Positions 15,091 through 23,442 of a stretch of DNA of 34,626 bases are shown one piece after another; the stretch's first letter is position 1, and each line of letters starts with the position of its first letter. The notes below the pieces were generated by a model. The model made no database searches. It was not told where the DNA came from and saw nothing but the letters and a program-made list of their open reading frames with translations. The DNA comes from an uncultured Candidatus Competibacteraceae bacterium (GTDB lineage Bacteria; Pseudomonadota; Gammaproteobacteria; Competibacterales; Competibacteraceae), in assembly GCA_903879705.1 (NCBI GenBank), contig CAIRMO010000130.1, positions 1 through 34,626 on the forward strand. The letters run 5' to 3'. Position numbers and translations under genes: made by a program.

Positions 15091-16446
15091 ATGCCCTTTA
15101 TTCCCCATACCTCGGATGACGTCCGGGCGATGCTGGCCGCCATCGGCGCGCCGACCATTGAGGCGCTGTTTGCCGAGATTCCGCCGGCCTTGCGCGTCGC
15201 TGATTTGCCCGCACTGCCTGATGCCCTTAACGAGCGGCAGATTGCCCGGCTGATGGCGGAGCGGGCGGCAGCCGATCCGCAATGGCGCTGTTTCCTTGGG
15301 GCGGGCGTTTACGAACACCATATTCCGGCCGCGGTCTGGGAAATCGCCGGGCGCGGCGAGTTCTACAGCGCCTATACCCCTTATCAGCCGGAAGCCAGTC
15401 AGGGTACGCTGCAAGTCCTGTATGAATACCAGAGCATGATGGCCGGATTGACCGGTATGGCGGTCTCCAACGCCTCACTGTATGACGGCGGATCGGCGCT
15501 GGCCGAGGCGTTGCTGATGGCGGTGCGGGCCAATCGCAAGTCCAAATCGAAACGGATTCTGGTTTCCCGCACCCTGCACCCGTATTACCGGCGGGCGGCG
15601 CACGCCATCATTCATAACCAGGGTCTGGAACTGGTGGAATTGGCGTATGACCTGACCGGCGGCCACACCCCGGAGGCGGCGCTCGCCCCCTATGCCGGGC
15701 AGGATTTTGCCGCGCTGGTGATTGCGCAGCCCAACTTTTTTGGGGTGCTGGAGGAGGTGGACGCGCTGACCGACTGGGCGCACCGGCAAAACGCACTGGC
15801 GGTGGCGGTGGTCAATCCGACCGCGCTGGCGATTCTCAGCCCGCCTGGCACCTGGGGCGTAACCGGGGCCGACATCGTGTGCGGCGACGGCCAGCCGCTG
15901 GGCGCGCCGCTCAGTTCCGGCGGACCCTACTTCGGATTCCTGTGTTGTCGGCAGGAACTGGTGCGGCAAATGCCGGGCCGGCTGGTGGGGCGAACGGTGG
16001 ATCTGGACGGCAAGCCCGGTTTTACCCTGACCTTGCAAGCCCGCGAACAGCACATCCGCCGTTCCAAGGCCACCTCGAATATCTGCACCAATCAAGGCTT
16101 GATGGTGACGGCGGCCACGCTGTATCTGGCCCTGATTGGCCCGCAGGGTCTGGAACAGGTCGCCGCCACCTGCCACGCCAACACCCGATCCCTGGTAGAA
16201 CAAATAACGCAAATTCCGGGCGTGAGCCGGGCGTTTGATCGACCGGTCTTCCATGAAACGGTATTGAAATTGCCGCGTCCGGCGCAGGCGGTGTTGGAGG
16301 GTTTATTGGAACGCGGCATTCTGGGCGGCTTTGATTTAAGCAGCGACTATCCCGAATTAGGTCAGGCCATGCTGGTTTGCGCGACTGAAACCAAGGATGA
16401 GATGGATTTGTGTCATTATGCCAAAACATTGGCAACGGTAATCTAA
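15091..16446 (+). CDS. gcvPA: Glycine dehydrogenase (decarboxylating) subunit 1
   Basis: The 451-residue N-terminal half of split P-protein pairs with GcvPB to decarboxylate glycine with PLP and load H-protein. Typical stretches include [48 protein letters not shown] and [10 protein letters not shown]. It has a degenerate PLP-enzyme fold without the PLP lysine, which lies in subunit 2. Length agrees with the family (about 450). ATG 15091 lies 14 bases after the gcvH stop, with no strong ribosome site visible. Confidence 0.96.
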   Translation: MPFIPHTSDDVRAMLAAIGAPTIEALFAEIPPALRVADLPALPDALNERQIARLMAERAAADPQWRCFLGAGVYEHHIPAAVWEIAGRGEFYSAYTPYQPEASQGTLQVLYEYQSMMAGLTGMAVSNASLYDGGSALAEALLMAVRANRKSKSKRILVSRTLHPYYRRAAHAIIHNQGLELVELAYDLTGGHTPEAALAPYAGQDFAALVIAQPNFFGVLEEVDALTDWAHRQNALAVAVVNPTALAILSPPGTWGVTGADIVCGDGQPLGAPLSSGGPYFGFLCCRQELVRQMPGRLVGRTVDLDGKPGFTLTLQAREQHIRRSKATSNICTNQGLMVTAATLYLALIGPQGLEQVAATCHANTRSLVEQITQIPGVSRAFDRPVFHETVLKLPRPAQAVLEGLLERGILGGFDLSSDYPELGQAMLVCATETKDEMDLCHYAKTLATVI

Positions 16447-16550
16447 AAGAAGTCCTGCCGGACTGTTATCGTTATCGCCTGCCTGATGACAAGGCGTTCC
16501 CATTGCTCTAATTGAATAACCCGTAACTTTTTAACCTCCGGTAATCGCCC
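16447..16550. other. Short gap between gcvPA and gcvPB
   Basis: No RNA gene or terminator is seen. One plus-strand frame crossing the end of gcvPA reads [20 protein letters not shown] then PLL and stop, which looks protein-like but is too short to identify. Confidence 0.2.
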
Positions 16551-18005
16551 ATGCTCATCTTCGACCGTTCCCGTCCAGGCCGGCAGGCGGTTATTCCCGC
16601 CATAGCACCTGAGTTCGCCCTGTCCGATATTCCTGAGTCGCTGCGCCGCAAAAAACCTGCGCCCCTGCCGGAAGTGTCAGAATTGCAGGCGGTGCGTCAT
16701 TACACCCGTTTATCGCAGCAAAATTTTTCTATTGATACCCATTTTTACCCGCTCGGTTCCTGCACCATGAAGTACAACCCGCGCGTCTGTCATCAATTGG
16801 CCTCGTTGCCCGGCTTTCTCGCCCGCCACCCCTTAGCGCCAGTCCGTGGCAGTCAAGGCTTTCTGGCCTGCTTGTACGAGTTGCAAGCGATGTTGCAGGA
16901 AATCACCGGGATGGCCGCAGTCTCGCTAACGCCGATGGCCGGGGCGCAAGGTGAGTTCGCCGGGGTGGCGATGATCCGCGCTTATCATGTCGCCCAAGGC
17001 GATTTAACCCGTCGGGAGATTCTGATTCCCGACGCGGCTCACGGCACCAATCCGGCTACCGCCATCATGTGTGGTTTCACGGTGCGGGAAATTCCCACCG
17101 ATCAAAATGGCGATGTCGATCTGGCGGCCCTGCGCCAAGCGGTCGGACCGCACACCGCTGGACTGATGCTGACCAATCCTTCGACCCTGGGCGTGTTCGA
17201 GCGCCATATCGCCGAAATCGCCGAAATCGTCCACACCGCCGGCGGTCTGCTTTATTACGATGGCGCTAACCTGAACGCCATTCTGGGCAAAACCCGCCCC
17301 GGCGACATGGGCTTTGACGTGATGCACCTGAACCTGCACAAGACCTTCGCTACTCCGCACGGCGGCGGCGGTCCCGGGGCCGGACCGGTCGCAGCCAACG
17401 CCCGGCTGGCGCCGTTCCTGCCGGTTCCCATCGTCGGTCAGACCGGCGGCGGTTACCGCTGGCTCACCGAGGCCGACCGGCCGCAGAGCATTGGTCGGCT
17501 GTCGGCGTTCATGGGCAATGCGGGAGTCCTGCTGCGCGCCTATGTTTACGCCCGGATGCTGGGCCGAACCGGAATGGGCCGGGTCGCAGATTACGCAACC
17601 TTGAACGCCAACTATCTGCAGGCGGAACTAGCCAACGCCGGTTTTGATCCGGCTTTCCCGCAGCGCCTCGCCAGCCACGAATTTATCATCACCCTCAAGC
17701 GTCAGGCCAAAACCCTCGGCGTCACCGCTATGGATTTCGCCAAGCGATTGCTGGATCTCGGCTTCCACGCCCCGACCACCTACTTTCCGATGCTGGTGCC
17801 GGAATGCCTGCTGATTGAGCCGACTGAAACCGAATGCAAGGAAGAACTGGATGCTTTCGTCGCAGCGCTGCGCCAGATTCAGCAGGAGGCTGAAACCGGT
17901 CCCGAACAAGTCAAAGGCGCTCCATATCATCGCCCGGTGCGTCGGCTGGACGAGGTGCGGGCCGCCCGCGACATGGATTTGGCCTGGCGTCCGGCAGCGT
18001 CCTGA
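16551..18005 (+). CDS. gcvPB: Glycine dehydrogenase (decarboxylating) subunit 2
   Basis: The 484-residue C-terminal half of split P-protein carries the PLP lysine, Lys264, in [18 protein letters not shown]. Other family marks are [25 protein letters not shown] and [11 protein letters not shown]. With GcvPA it forms the alpha2-beta2 P-protein found in many bacteria in place of one 950-residue chain. The gap of about 100 bases after gcvPA is larger than the other gaps in the cluster, but all four genes share direction and pathway. A C-terminal extension with [20 protein letters not shown] is usual for this family. Confidence 0.96.
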   Translation: MLIFDRSRPGRQAVIPAIAPEFALSDIPESLRRKKPAPLPEVSELQAVRHYTRLSQQNFSIDTHFYPLGSCTMKYNPRVCHQLASLPGFLARHPLAPVRGSQGFLACLYELQAMLQEITGMAAVSLTPMAGAQGEFAGVAMIRAYHVAQGDLTRREILIPDAAHGTNPATAIMCGFTVREIPTDQNGDVDLAALRQAVGPHTAGLMLTNPSTLGVFERHIAEIAEIVHTAGGLLYYDGANLNAILGKTRPGDMGFDVMHLNLHKTFATPHGGGGPGAGPVAANARLAPFLPVPIVGQTGGGYRWLTEADRPQSIGRLSAFMGNAGVLLRAYVYARMLGRTGMGRVADYATLNANYLQAELANAGFDPAFPQRLASHEFIITLKRQAKTLGVTAMDFAKRLLDLGFHAPTTYFPMLVPECLLIEPTETECKEELDAFVAALRQIQQEAETGPEQVKGAPYHRPVRRLDEVRAARDMDLAWRPAAS

Positions 18006-18206
18006 ATAGAAATAGGCAACCAGGGCGCATCGAGGCTGGCTACGGTTAGCTGCGGTTGTGACCCTGAATTGCTGCCCTTTCCCGCTACCGGTTTTCCCCC
18101 ATCGCGCCAGATGATTCAGCATCCTGCTTTTTGCTCACGGCTTGCTATGCCTTTGCTACTCTTTATCCATTGACGTTCAGAACGGCGATTCTAAAGGAGA
18201 CAGTGG

Positions 18207-19229
18207 ATGCGTACGGGCTTTGTCATTGATTCGGCTTGCGATCTACCCCAAGCCTACCTCCAGGAACACAGTATTCATATCATGCCGATCAGCCTGCATT
18301 TCGGCTACGACGTGTTTGAGGATGTGCGCGACCCGGAAGCTACTCAGGCTTTTTACCGGAAATATCTGACCGAAAAGACCCTCGATGCCGAAACTGCGCC
18401 CTTTTCGGTGGAGAAGATCAAGGCACTGTTTCTGGATAATCTGGTACTCAAGTACGACCGGGTGCTGGTAATCACCATCGCCCAAACTCGCAGCCCGATT
18501 TTCGCCAACGCCTCCGAGGCGTCTTATGCGATCCTGAAACAATACCGGGAACGGCGGCAAAAAGTCGGGATGTCAGGGTCCTTCTACCTGACGGTGCTGG
18601 ATAGCAAAACCCTGTTCACTGGCGAGGGTGTGCTGGCTCATGAAGCGGTGCGGCTGGGGGAAAACAGCAATCTGTCGTTTGGCGTATTGCGCAGCGTCGC
18701 CGAACAACTCAGTCAACAAATTTACGGTTATCTTGTCCCTGACGACCTGTTCTACGTTCGCTACCGGGCCAGCAAGAAAGGCGAAAAATCCATCGGCCTG
18801 ATTGGCTATCATTTCGGTACCCTGCTCGACATCAAGCCGATCATCGGCTTCCACCAAGGTGAAAGCCAGGTGGTCGCCAAGGAACGAGGCTTTGATCGGA
18901 CCCTGATTAAACTGTTTGGGATAGCCCGGCAAGCCATTGATCAGGGCTTGGCGACCCGAATTGTCAACACCAGTTATGCCGGCGAGCTGGAGGTGATCCG
19001 CCGCAAACGGGCCTTTGTTGACTTTGAGCAATATGCCAGGGAGCGTGGCATTGAGGTCCTGCTCTCCGTCATGAGTACCACCGGCGGCATCAATGTTGGA
19101 CCGGGTTCGTTTGCGCTGTCGTATATCGCTGGTCCCCCAATTTCGATCCCGAACAACGGCGACGCTGCTGCTACCGTCGCCCACCCGGCGAACGCGGCTG
19201 ATTTGATCACCGATAACTGGATGATCTAA
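18207..19229 (+). CDS. DegV family protein
   Basis: The 340-residue product begins MRTGFVIDSACDLPQAYLQE, the characteristic DegV start (V-x-D-S-x-x-D-L). DegV proteins (FakB-type) bind a fatty acid in a two-domain fold; in Gram-positives FakB presents fatty acid to the kinase FakA. No FakA-like kinase is visible here, so the physiological role in this host is open. Length is longer than most FakB proteins (about 280). AAAGGAG lies seven bases before ATG 18207. The gene is alone on the plus strand, converging on the Smr gene. Confidence 0.88.
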   Translation: MRTGFVIDSACDLPQAYLQEHSIHIMPISLHFGYDVFEDVRDPEATQAFYRKYLTEKTLDAETAPFSVEKIKALFLDNLVLKYDRVLVITIAQTRSPIFANASEASYAILKQYRERRQKVGMSGSFYLTVLDSKTLFTGEGVLAHEAVRLGENSNLSFGVLRSVAEQLSQQIYGYLVPDDLFYVRYRASKKGEKSIGLIGYHFGTLLDIKPIIGFHQGESQVVAKERGFDRTLIKLFGIARQAIDQGLATRIVNTSYAGELEVIRRKRAFVDFEQYARERGIEVLLSVMSTTGGINVGPGSFALSYIAGPPISIPNNGDAAATVAHPANAADLITDNWMI

Positions 19230-19274
19230 TCGCTCTTTCCGATCAGGCGGACGCCGCTGATGCGATTTCCGCCC

Positions 19275-19820
19275 TCAAATCAGCCACCGCAGCAACACAT
19301 AGATCGCCCCCGTCCCACCATCCATTGGCCGCGCCGAGCAGAACGCCAGCACTTCGTCACGCTGGCGCAGCCAGTGGTTGAGCTTCTGCTTCAAAACCGG
19401 CCCCCGGTGGCGTGAGCCGTTGCCCTTGCCATGAATGATCCGCACCCCACTCAAGCCATCGCGGCGAGCTGCGTGGAGAAAAGCCGCCAACGCTACTCTG
19501 GCGACAGCGACGGTCATTCCGTGCAAATCCAGCACCGGGCCAATCTGGAAGTGCCCGCGCCGCAGTTTACGCAACACCGCCTGCTGTACCCCTTCGCGAC
19601 GGTAGTACAACTCGTCACCGATATCCGGGTCCGCCGGTTCGAAATAATCCGACAGCCCGTCGCTCAACACATGCTGCTCGTCGGCCAAGGTAAAGCGGGG
19701 AATTGGGGCAGGATGGGGTGGCATGGAGACAACCCGATCACTGCGCAGCGGTTTAACCGGACCGACCGTCTGGCGGAACAGTTCTCGATCCCGTGGATCG
19801 AGCGTAACTGGCTGAGTCAT
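19275..19820 (-). CDS. Smr domain protein (SmrA/SmrB-like)
   Basis: The 181-residue protein has a disordered, charged N-terminal half and a C-terminal Smr (small MutS-related) domain. Marks are LDLHGMT (97-103), IIHGKGNGS (His130-Gly-Lys-Gly) and GGTGAIYVLL (168-177). The domain is a nicking or RNA-cleaving endonuclease; E. coli SmrB cuts mRNA at collided ribosomes, and this protein's length matches SmrA/SmrB (183-187). The sequence alone does not tell which of the two. ATG 19820 has GAAGAG about seven bases upstream. Confidence 0.88.
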   Translation of the reverse strand: MTQPVTLDPRDRELFRQTVGPVKPLRSDRVVSMPPHPAPIPRFTLADEQHVLSDGLSDYFEPADPDIGDELYYRREGVQQAVLRKLRRGHFQIGPVLDLHGMTVAVARVALAAFLHAARRDGLSGVRIIHGKGNGSRHRGPVLKQKLNHWLRQRDEVLAFCSARPMDGGTGAIYVLLRWLI

Positions 19821-20190
19821 GGACGTCTCTTCAACGGAGTGCTGGATTCGGGTATGACGAAAGCCGGTTGCCTGACGAAAGTCCGGTTACCCCAAGTCAG
19901 GGTCTGATCGGAAACCTGTCCAAAGCGCTTCTCTGGAAAGATCATACGGCAGGCTGGGCTTTAGCCTGACTTTTTAGGTCAATTTACTCAAAGAGTTAGG
20001 CTAAAGCCTAACCCACATTCGGTTCTGGTCTTGGTGAGAAATCATCTGAAATCCGCCTTTTTGTCTTTGTCGTTGCGAGTTCGTAAGGCCGGCCCTGTTC
20101 CTGCTATGCTTGCCTTTTCAGCCCCTAATTTCATAGCCAAGCTTCCGGCGGCACGGCTTCCGGTTTCGCAACACATGAGGAAAAATTCCG
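19821..20190. other. Intergenic region between Smr and DUF6489 genes
   Basis: No coding region is supported. The region separates divergent genes and so must hold both promoters, but no convincing -35/-10 pair stands out. It contains the inverted repeat at 19957-20008. Confidence 0.5.
19957..20008. repeat. REP-like inverted repeat
   Basis: GGCTTTAGCCT (19957-19967) is the exact reverse complement of AGGCTAAAGCC (19998-20008), with a 30-base AT-rich spacer. Each arm contains a shorter palindrome of its own. This is typical of small dispersed palindromic elements. Confidence 0.65.
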
Positions 20191-20514
20191 ATGAAAGTTA
20201 ATGTCAGCGTTGAGGCCACCGCCCAGGAAATGCGTGAGTTTCTGGGTCTGCCGAATATTCAGCCCTTGCACGACGATATTTTGCAGAAGGTCCGGGACAA
20301 CATGCAACGCGGTGTGATCAACTTTGACGCGCTCGGCTTGATGAAACCGTTGCTGCCGACCCATTTCAACTCGATGGACATGGTGCAGAAATTTTGGGAG
20401 GCCGTCGCCAAAGCCAGTGGCCGTAATCAAGCCAACGACTCCGCCGATCGAAAGGCTGAATCCACGCCGGAACCGGATAGCAGCTCAACACGCAATGGCG
20501 TTGACAAAACATAA
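20191..20514 (+). CDS. DUF6489-like small protein
   Basis: The 107-residue product starts MKVNVSVEATAQEMREFLGL, a pattern I associate with DUF6489 proteins of unknown function. The first 75 residues are helical; the last 30 (ADRKAESTPEPDSSSTRNGV) are polar and disordered. GAGGAAAAA lies upstream of ATG 20191. It precedes the response regulator by about 55 bases in the same direction and may be part of that transcript. No function can be given. Confidence 0.75.
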   Translation: MKVNVSVEATAQEMREFLGLPNIQPLHDDILQKVRDNMQRGVINFDALGLMKPLLPTHFNSMDMVQKFWEAVAKASGRNQANDSADRKAESTPEPDSSSTRNGVDKT

Positions 20515-20568
20515 TAGCGCCCGAATACGACTGACCGACCGACTGGTTGGTTGACTGGGGAGGTGGAT

Positions 20569-20943
20569 ATGGCCAATAAGATTCTGGTGGTGGACGATGA
20601 ACCCAATATCGTTCTGTCGTTGGAGTTTCTCATGAAGCAGGCCGGTTTTCAGGTGCGCACCGCCTCGGATGGGGAAGCAGCGTTAACCGCCGTAGCCGCC
20701 GAACCGCCTGATCTGGTGTTGCTCGATGTGATGATGCCGCGCAAAAACGGTTACGAAGTCTGCCAGGCGATTCGCGCCAACCCCGACTGGAAAGGCGTCC
20801 GCATTATCATGCTGACCGCCAAGGGCCGCGAAGTCGAACGCGAAAAGGGCTTGGCGCTCGGCGCGGACGATTACATCACTAAACCGTTCTCGACCAAGGA
20901 AGTGGTGGAACGGGTCCGCGAGCTGCTGGCGGAAGCGGGCTGA
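20569..20943 (+). CDS. Single-domain response regulator
   Basis: The 124-residue CheY-like receiver has all key residues: Asp9-Asp10, phosphoacceptor Asp53 in LLDVMMP, Thr83 in MLTAKG and Lys105 in TKPFS. There is no output domain. ATG 20569 gives the family N-terminus [13 protein letters not shown], with GGGGAGG about six bases upstream; the frame extends back to 20551 without support. It lies seven bases before the pseudo-kinase/exonuclease gene, and the SLC5-type kinase downstream is its probable partner. Output must be by protein contact, or by phosphate relay to something elsewhere. Confidence 0.92.
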   Translation: MANKILVVDDEPNIVLSLEFLMKQAGFQVRTASDGEAALTAVAAEPPDLVLLDVMMPRKNGYEVCQAIRANPDWKGVRIIMLTAKGREVEREKGLALGADDYITKPFSTKEVVERVRELLAEAG

Positions 20944-20950
20944 ACTCGTC

Positions 20951-23050
20951 ATGGCTTACCGGACCCGGCTCTGGCTGCTGTGGCTACTCCCGACCCTGCT
21001 GACGTTGATCGCGCTGGTGGGGGTCGGGTGGCAGGTCTACCCGGCGGTTCCCGATCCTGAAGCGCGGGATCTGATCCTGTTGTGGCTGGCGCTGGCGGCC
21101 TTCGCCATTATCGGTGTGTTCACCGCGATTTGGGCGCTGCTCGACTGGCATTGTTTCATCCCGTTGGGCGCTTTGGCGCGCGGGGCGCGAATCATCTCTC
21201 GCAGCAATCCCGGCTATGTGCTGGAACTGCCCAAAGAGCATTGGCTGGGCTACTTTCCGGCCATGCTGCTGGAACTGGGCGAGGCGCTGCACAAGGCCCG
21301 CCGCGAAGTCGCCGCCGCGACCGCTATCGGCACCCAGGAAATCGAGGAACAGAAAGCCCGGCTGGAAACTGTATTGCGGGAGTTATCCGAAGGCGTGCTG
21401 GTATGCGACGGCGCGGCCCGCATCCTGCTCTACAACCCGGTCGCGATGAAACTGCTGGACAACCGCGAGACCTTGGGGCTAGGCCGTTCACTCTACGATC
21501 TGTGGACCCGCGCTCCGATCGAAAGCACTCTGCAACTACTGAACTATCGCCGCCAGAACACCGGCGCGGATCAGCCGGATGGCGATGCTGAATTCGTCTG
21601 CGCCACGGTCGACGACGAGACCATGTTTCACTGCCGGATGAGCCTGTTGCCGGGAGCCGGTGAACGGGGGGCGGTGTTCATCATCACCTTCCGTGACATG
21701 ACCCATCAGGCCGAACGTGCGCTGATCAAGACCCGCACCGAGGATTTGCGCCAGCCGTTGGCCAACCTGCGGGCGGCAGCGGAAAACGTCCTCAACTTCA
21801 CCGACATGGATCCGGCCCAGCGAATGATTTTCCAGCGGATGATCGTCGAGGAAAGCGAGCGGCTGAGCCAGCGCCTGCAAGAACTGGCCTTTGACCTGCG
21901 CAACCTGTATGCCAGCCGCTGGCCAATGAACGATGTGTACTCGACCGACCTGATTGGCAGCGTGATTCACCATCTGGAGCGGCGTACCGGGTTACGGGTC
22001 ACCCTCGTAGGGATGCCGCTATGGATGAACATCGACAACCATTCGATCATGCTGTTGCTGGAATATCTGCTGGAGCAACTCGCCGCGCAAGTCGCCAGCC
22101 CGACCTTCGAGATTGAGTGTCTGCTGGGCAACCGCCGGGTTTATCTGGATATCATCTGGCCGGGTGAACCGTTGCTCGCCAGCCAGTTGGAAGGCTGGCT
22201 GATCGAACATGTGCAGGACCTGGTGGGCGCGACCACGGTCGGCGAGGTATTACGGCGGCATAACAGCGATCTGTGGAGCCAGTCACACCGCCGGACGGGC
22301 TACGCCCTGTTGCGTTTGCCGCTGCCCGCTTCAACGCGGCAATGGAAAGAACCCGCCGAGAAGCAACCGGAGCGCCCGGAGTTCTACGACTTCTCATTGG
22401 GCGAAGATCGCAGTGCGGAATGGGGCGACTTGGTCAACTACCCACTGAGCGCGTTGATCTATGTGGTGTTCGATACCGAAACCACCGGGCTGGCTCCATC
22501 CAGGGGCGATGAAATCATCCAAATCGCCGGGGTGCGGATCGTCAATCGCCGGATGTTGACCGGCGAGACGTTTGATCAACTGGTCAATCCGGGCCGGACG
22601 ATTCCCAAGACTTCGATCCGCTTTCATGGCATCACCGATGAGATGGTGCAGGACAAGCCGGGAGTGTCCACCGTGCTGCCGCAATTCCGGGCTTTCGTCG
22701 GTGATGATCATACCGTGCTGGTAGCGCACAACGCGGCGTTTGACATGAAGTTCCTCAAACTCAAGGAAGAGAAAACCGGAGTACGGTTCAGCAATCCGGT
22801 GCTGGATACTTTGTTGCTGTCCGGCTACCTGCATGATTACACCGACGATCACAATCTGGACGCTATCGCTGATCGCTTGGGAGTGGACGTGCAGAATCGC
22901 CATACCGCGCTGGGCGATTCACTGGTGACCGCACAGGTATTTTTAAAACTGCTGGATCTGCTGGAAGCGCAAGGCGTGATTACGCTTGGCCAGGCGCTGG
23001 AAGCCTCTGACCGGATGGTCGAGATTCGCAAAACCCAGGCGAATTTTTAA
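20951..23050 (+). CDS. Membrane PAS/pseudo-histidine-kinase fused to DEDDh exonuclease
   Basis: This 699-residue protein begins with two membrane helices (about 7-26 and 40-64) and a PAS-like segment (about 130-250, [19 protein letters not shown]). It is followed by a kinase-like dimerisation helix where the usual H-E-L-R is replaced by E-D-L-R (Glu264-Asp265-Leu-Arg-Gln-Pro-Leu). The ATP-binding part is degraded too: the D-N-G-P-G-I box reads IIWPGEP and no G-x-G-L-G is visible. From about residue 500 comes a complete DnaQ-like 3'-5' exonuclease: DTETTG (508-513), HNAAFD (593-598) and His651-x4-Asp656. Similar fusions occur beside CrbS/ActP genes in gammaproteobacteria. Phosphotransfer by this chain is unlikely. 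The exonuclease should be active and sit on the cytoplasmic side. Confidence 0.88.
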   Translation: MAYRTRLWLLWLLPTLLTLIALVGVGWQVYPAVPDPEARDLILLWLALAAFAIIGVFTAIWALLDWHCFIPLGALARGARIISRSNPGYVLELPKEHWLGYFPAMLLELGEALHKARREVAAATAIGTQEIEEQKARLETVLRELSEGVLVCDGAARILLYNPVAMKLLDNRETLGLGRSLYDLWTRAPIESTLQLLNYRRQNTGADQPDGDAEFVCATVDDETMFHCRMSLLPGAGERGAVFIITFRDMTHQAERALIKTRTEDLRQPLANLRAAAENVLNFTDMDPAQRMIFQRMIVEESERLSQRLQELAFDLRNLYASRWPMNDVYSTDLIGSVIHHLERRTGLRVTLVGMPLWMNIDNHSIMLLLEYLLEQLAAQVASPTFEIECLLGNRRVYLDIIWPGEPLLASQLEGWLIEHVQDLVGATTVGEVLRRHNSDLWSQSHRRTGYALLRLPLPASTRQWKEPAEKQPERPEFYDFSLGEDRSAEWGDLVNYPLSALIYVVFDTETTGLAPSRGDEIIQIAGVRIVNRRMLTGETFDQLVNPGRTIPKTSIRFHGITDEMVQDKPGVSTVLPQFRAFVGDDHTVLVAHNAAFDMKFLKLKEEKTGVRFSNPVLDTLLLSGYLHDYTDDHNLDAIADRLGVDVQNRHTALGDSLVTAQVFLKLLDLLEAQGVITLGQALEASDRMVEIRKTQANF

Positions 23051-23157
23051 GATTGTCGGATTTTTTAAGGAGTGACAAAAACCTGGAGAATAACCTGCCG
23101 TTAATCTTTCCGTGATTTTCCGTGTGTTCCGTGGCTAAGTGTCTTCCGTAGATAATC

Positions 23158-23442
23158 ATGCGCCAACAATCCAGAGAATATATCGTCATCCTGTTTATCG
23201 TCGGAGCGTTAGCGCTTAACTATCCGGTGCTGGGTCTGTTTGACCGATCGGCGGCCCTATTCGGCATCCCGCTGTTATATCTCTATCTTTATCTGATCTG
23301 GATCGTCTTGATCATTCTGCTGATTGCTGTGGTTCAGCGTTCGACAGTCCATGAACCGGAGCAACTTAAACCGCCATCGCCAACCGCCGGTTTTTCCAAA
23401 AGACGCCGGGTTGATAATACTAATCCGAGGGAGCCTCTCTGA
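23158..23442 (+). CDS. Small two-helix membrane protein
   Basis: The 94-residue product has two hydrophobic segments, about 8-28 (YIVILFIVGALALNYPVLGL) and 37-59 (GIPLLYLYLYLIWIVLIILL), then a polar, basic C-terminal tail. Both the size and the place, directly before an SLC5-type protein, resemble small accessory subunits of sodium/solute symporters, though I cannot match it to DUF485 or DUF4212 with confidence. Its TGA is followed at once by the ATG of the next gene, so the two are coupled. Confidence 0.75.
   Translation: MRQQSREYIVILFIVGALALNYPVLGLFDRSAALFGIPLLYLYLYLIWIVLIILLIAVVQRSTVHEPEQLKPPSPTAGFSKRRRVDNTNPREPL

Noticed and set aside
23051-23157. Possible terminator after the exonuclease gene (T-run near 23060)
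   Set aside because: The T-run GGATTTTTTAAGG is not preceded by a stable stem, so it does not qualify.
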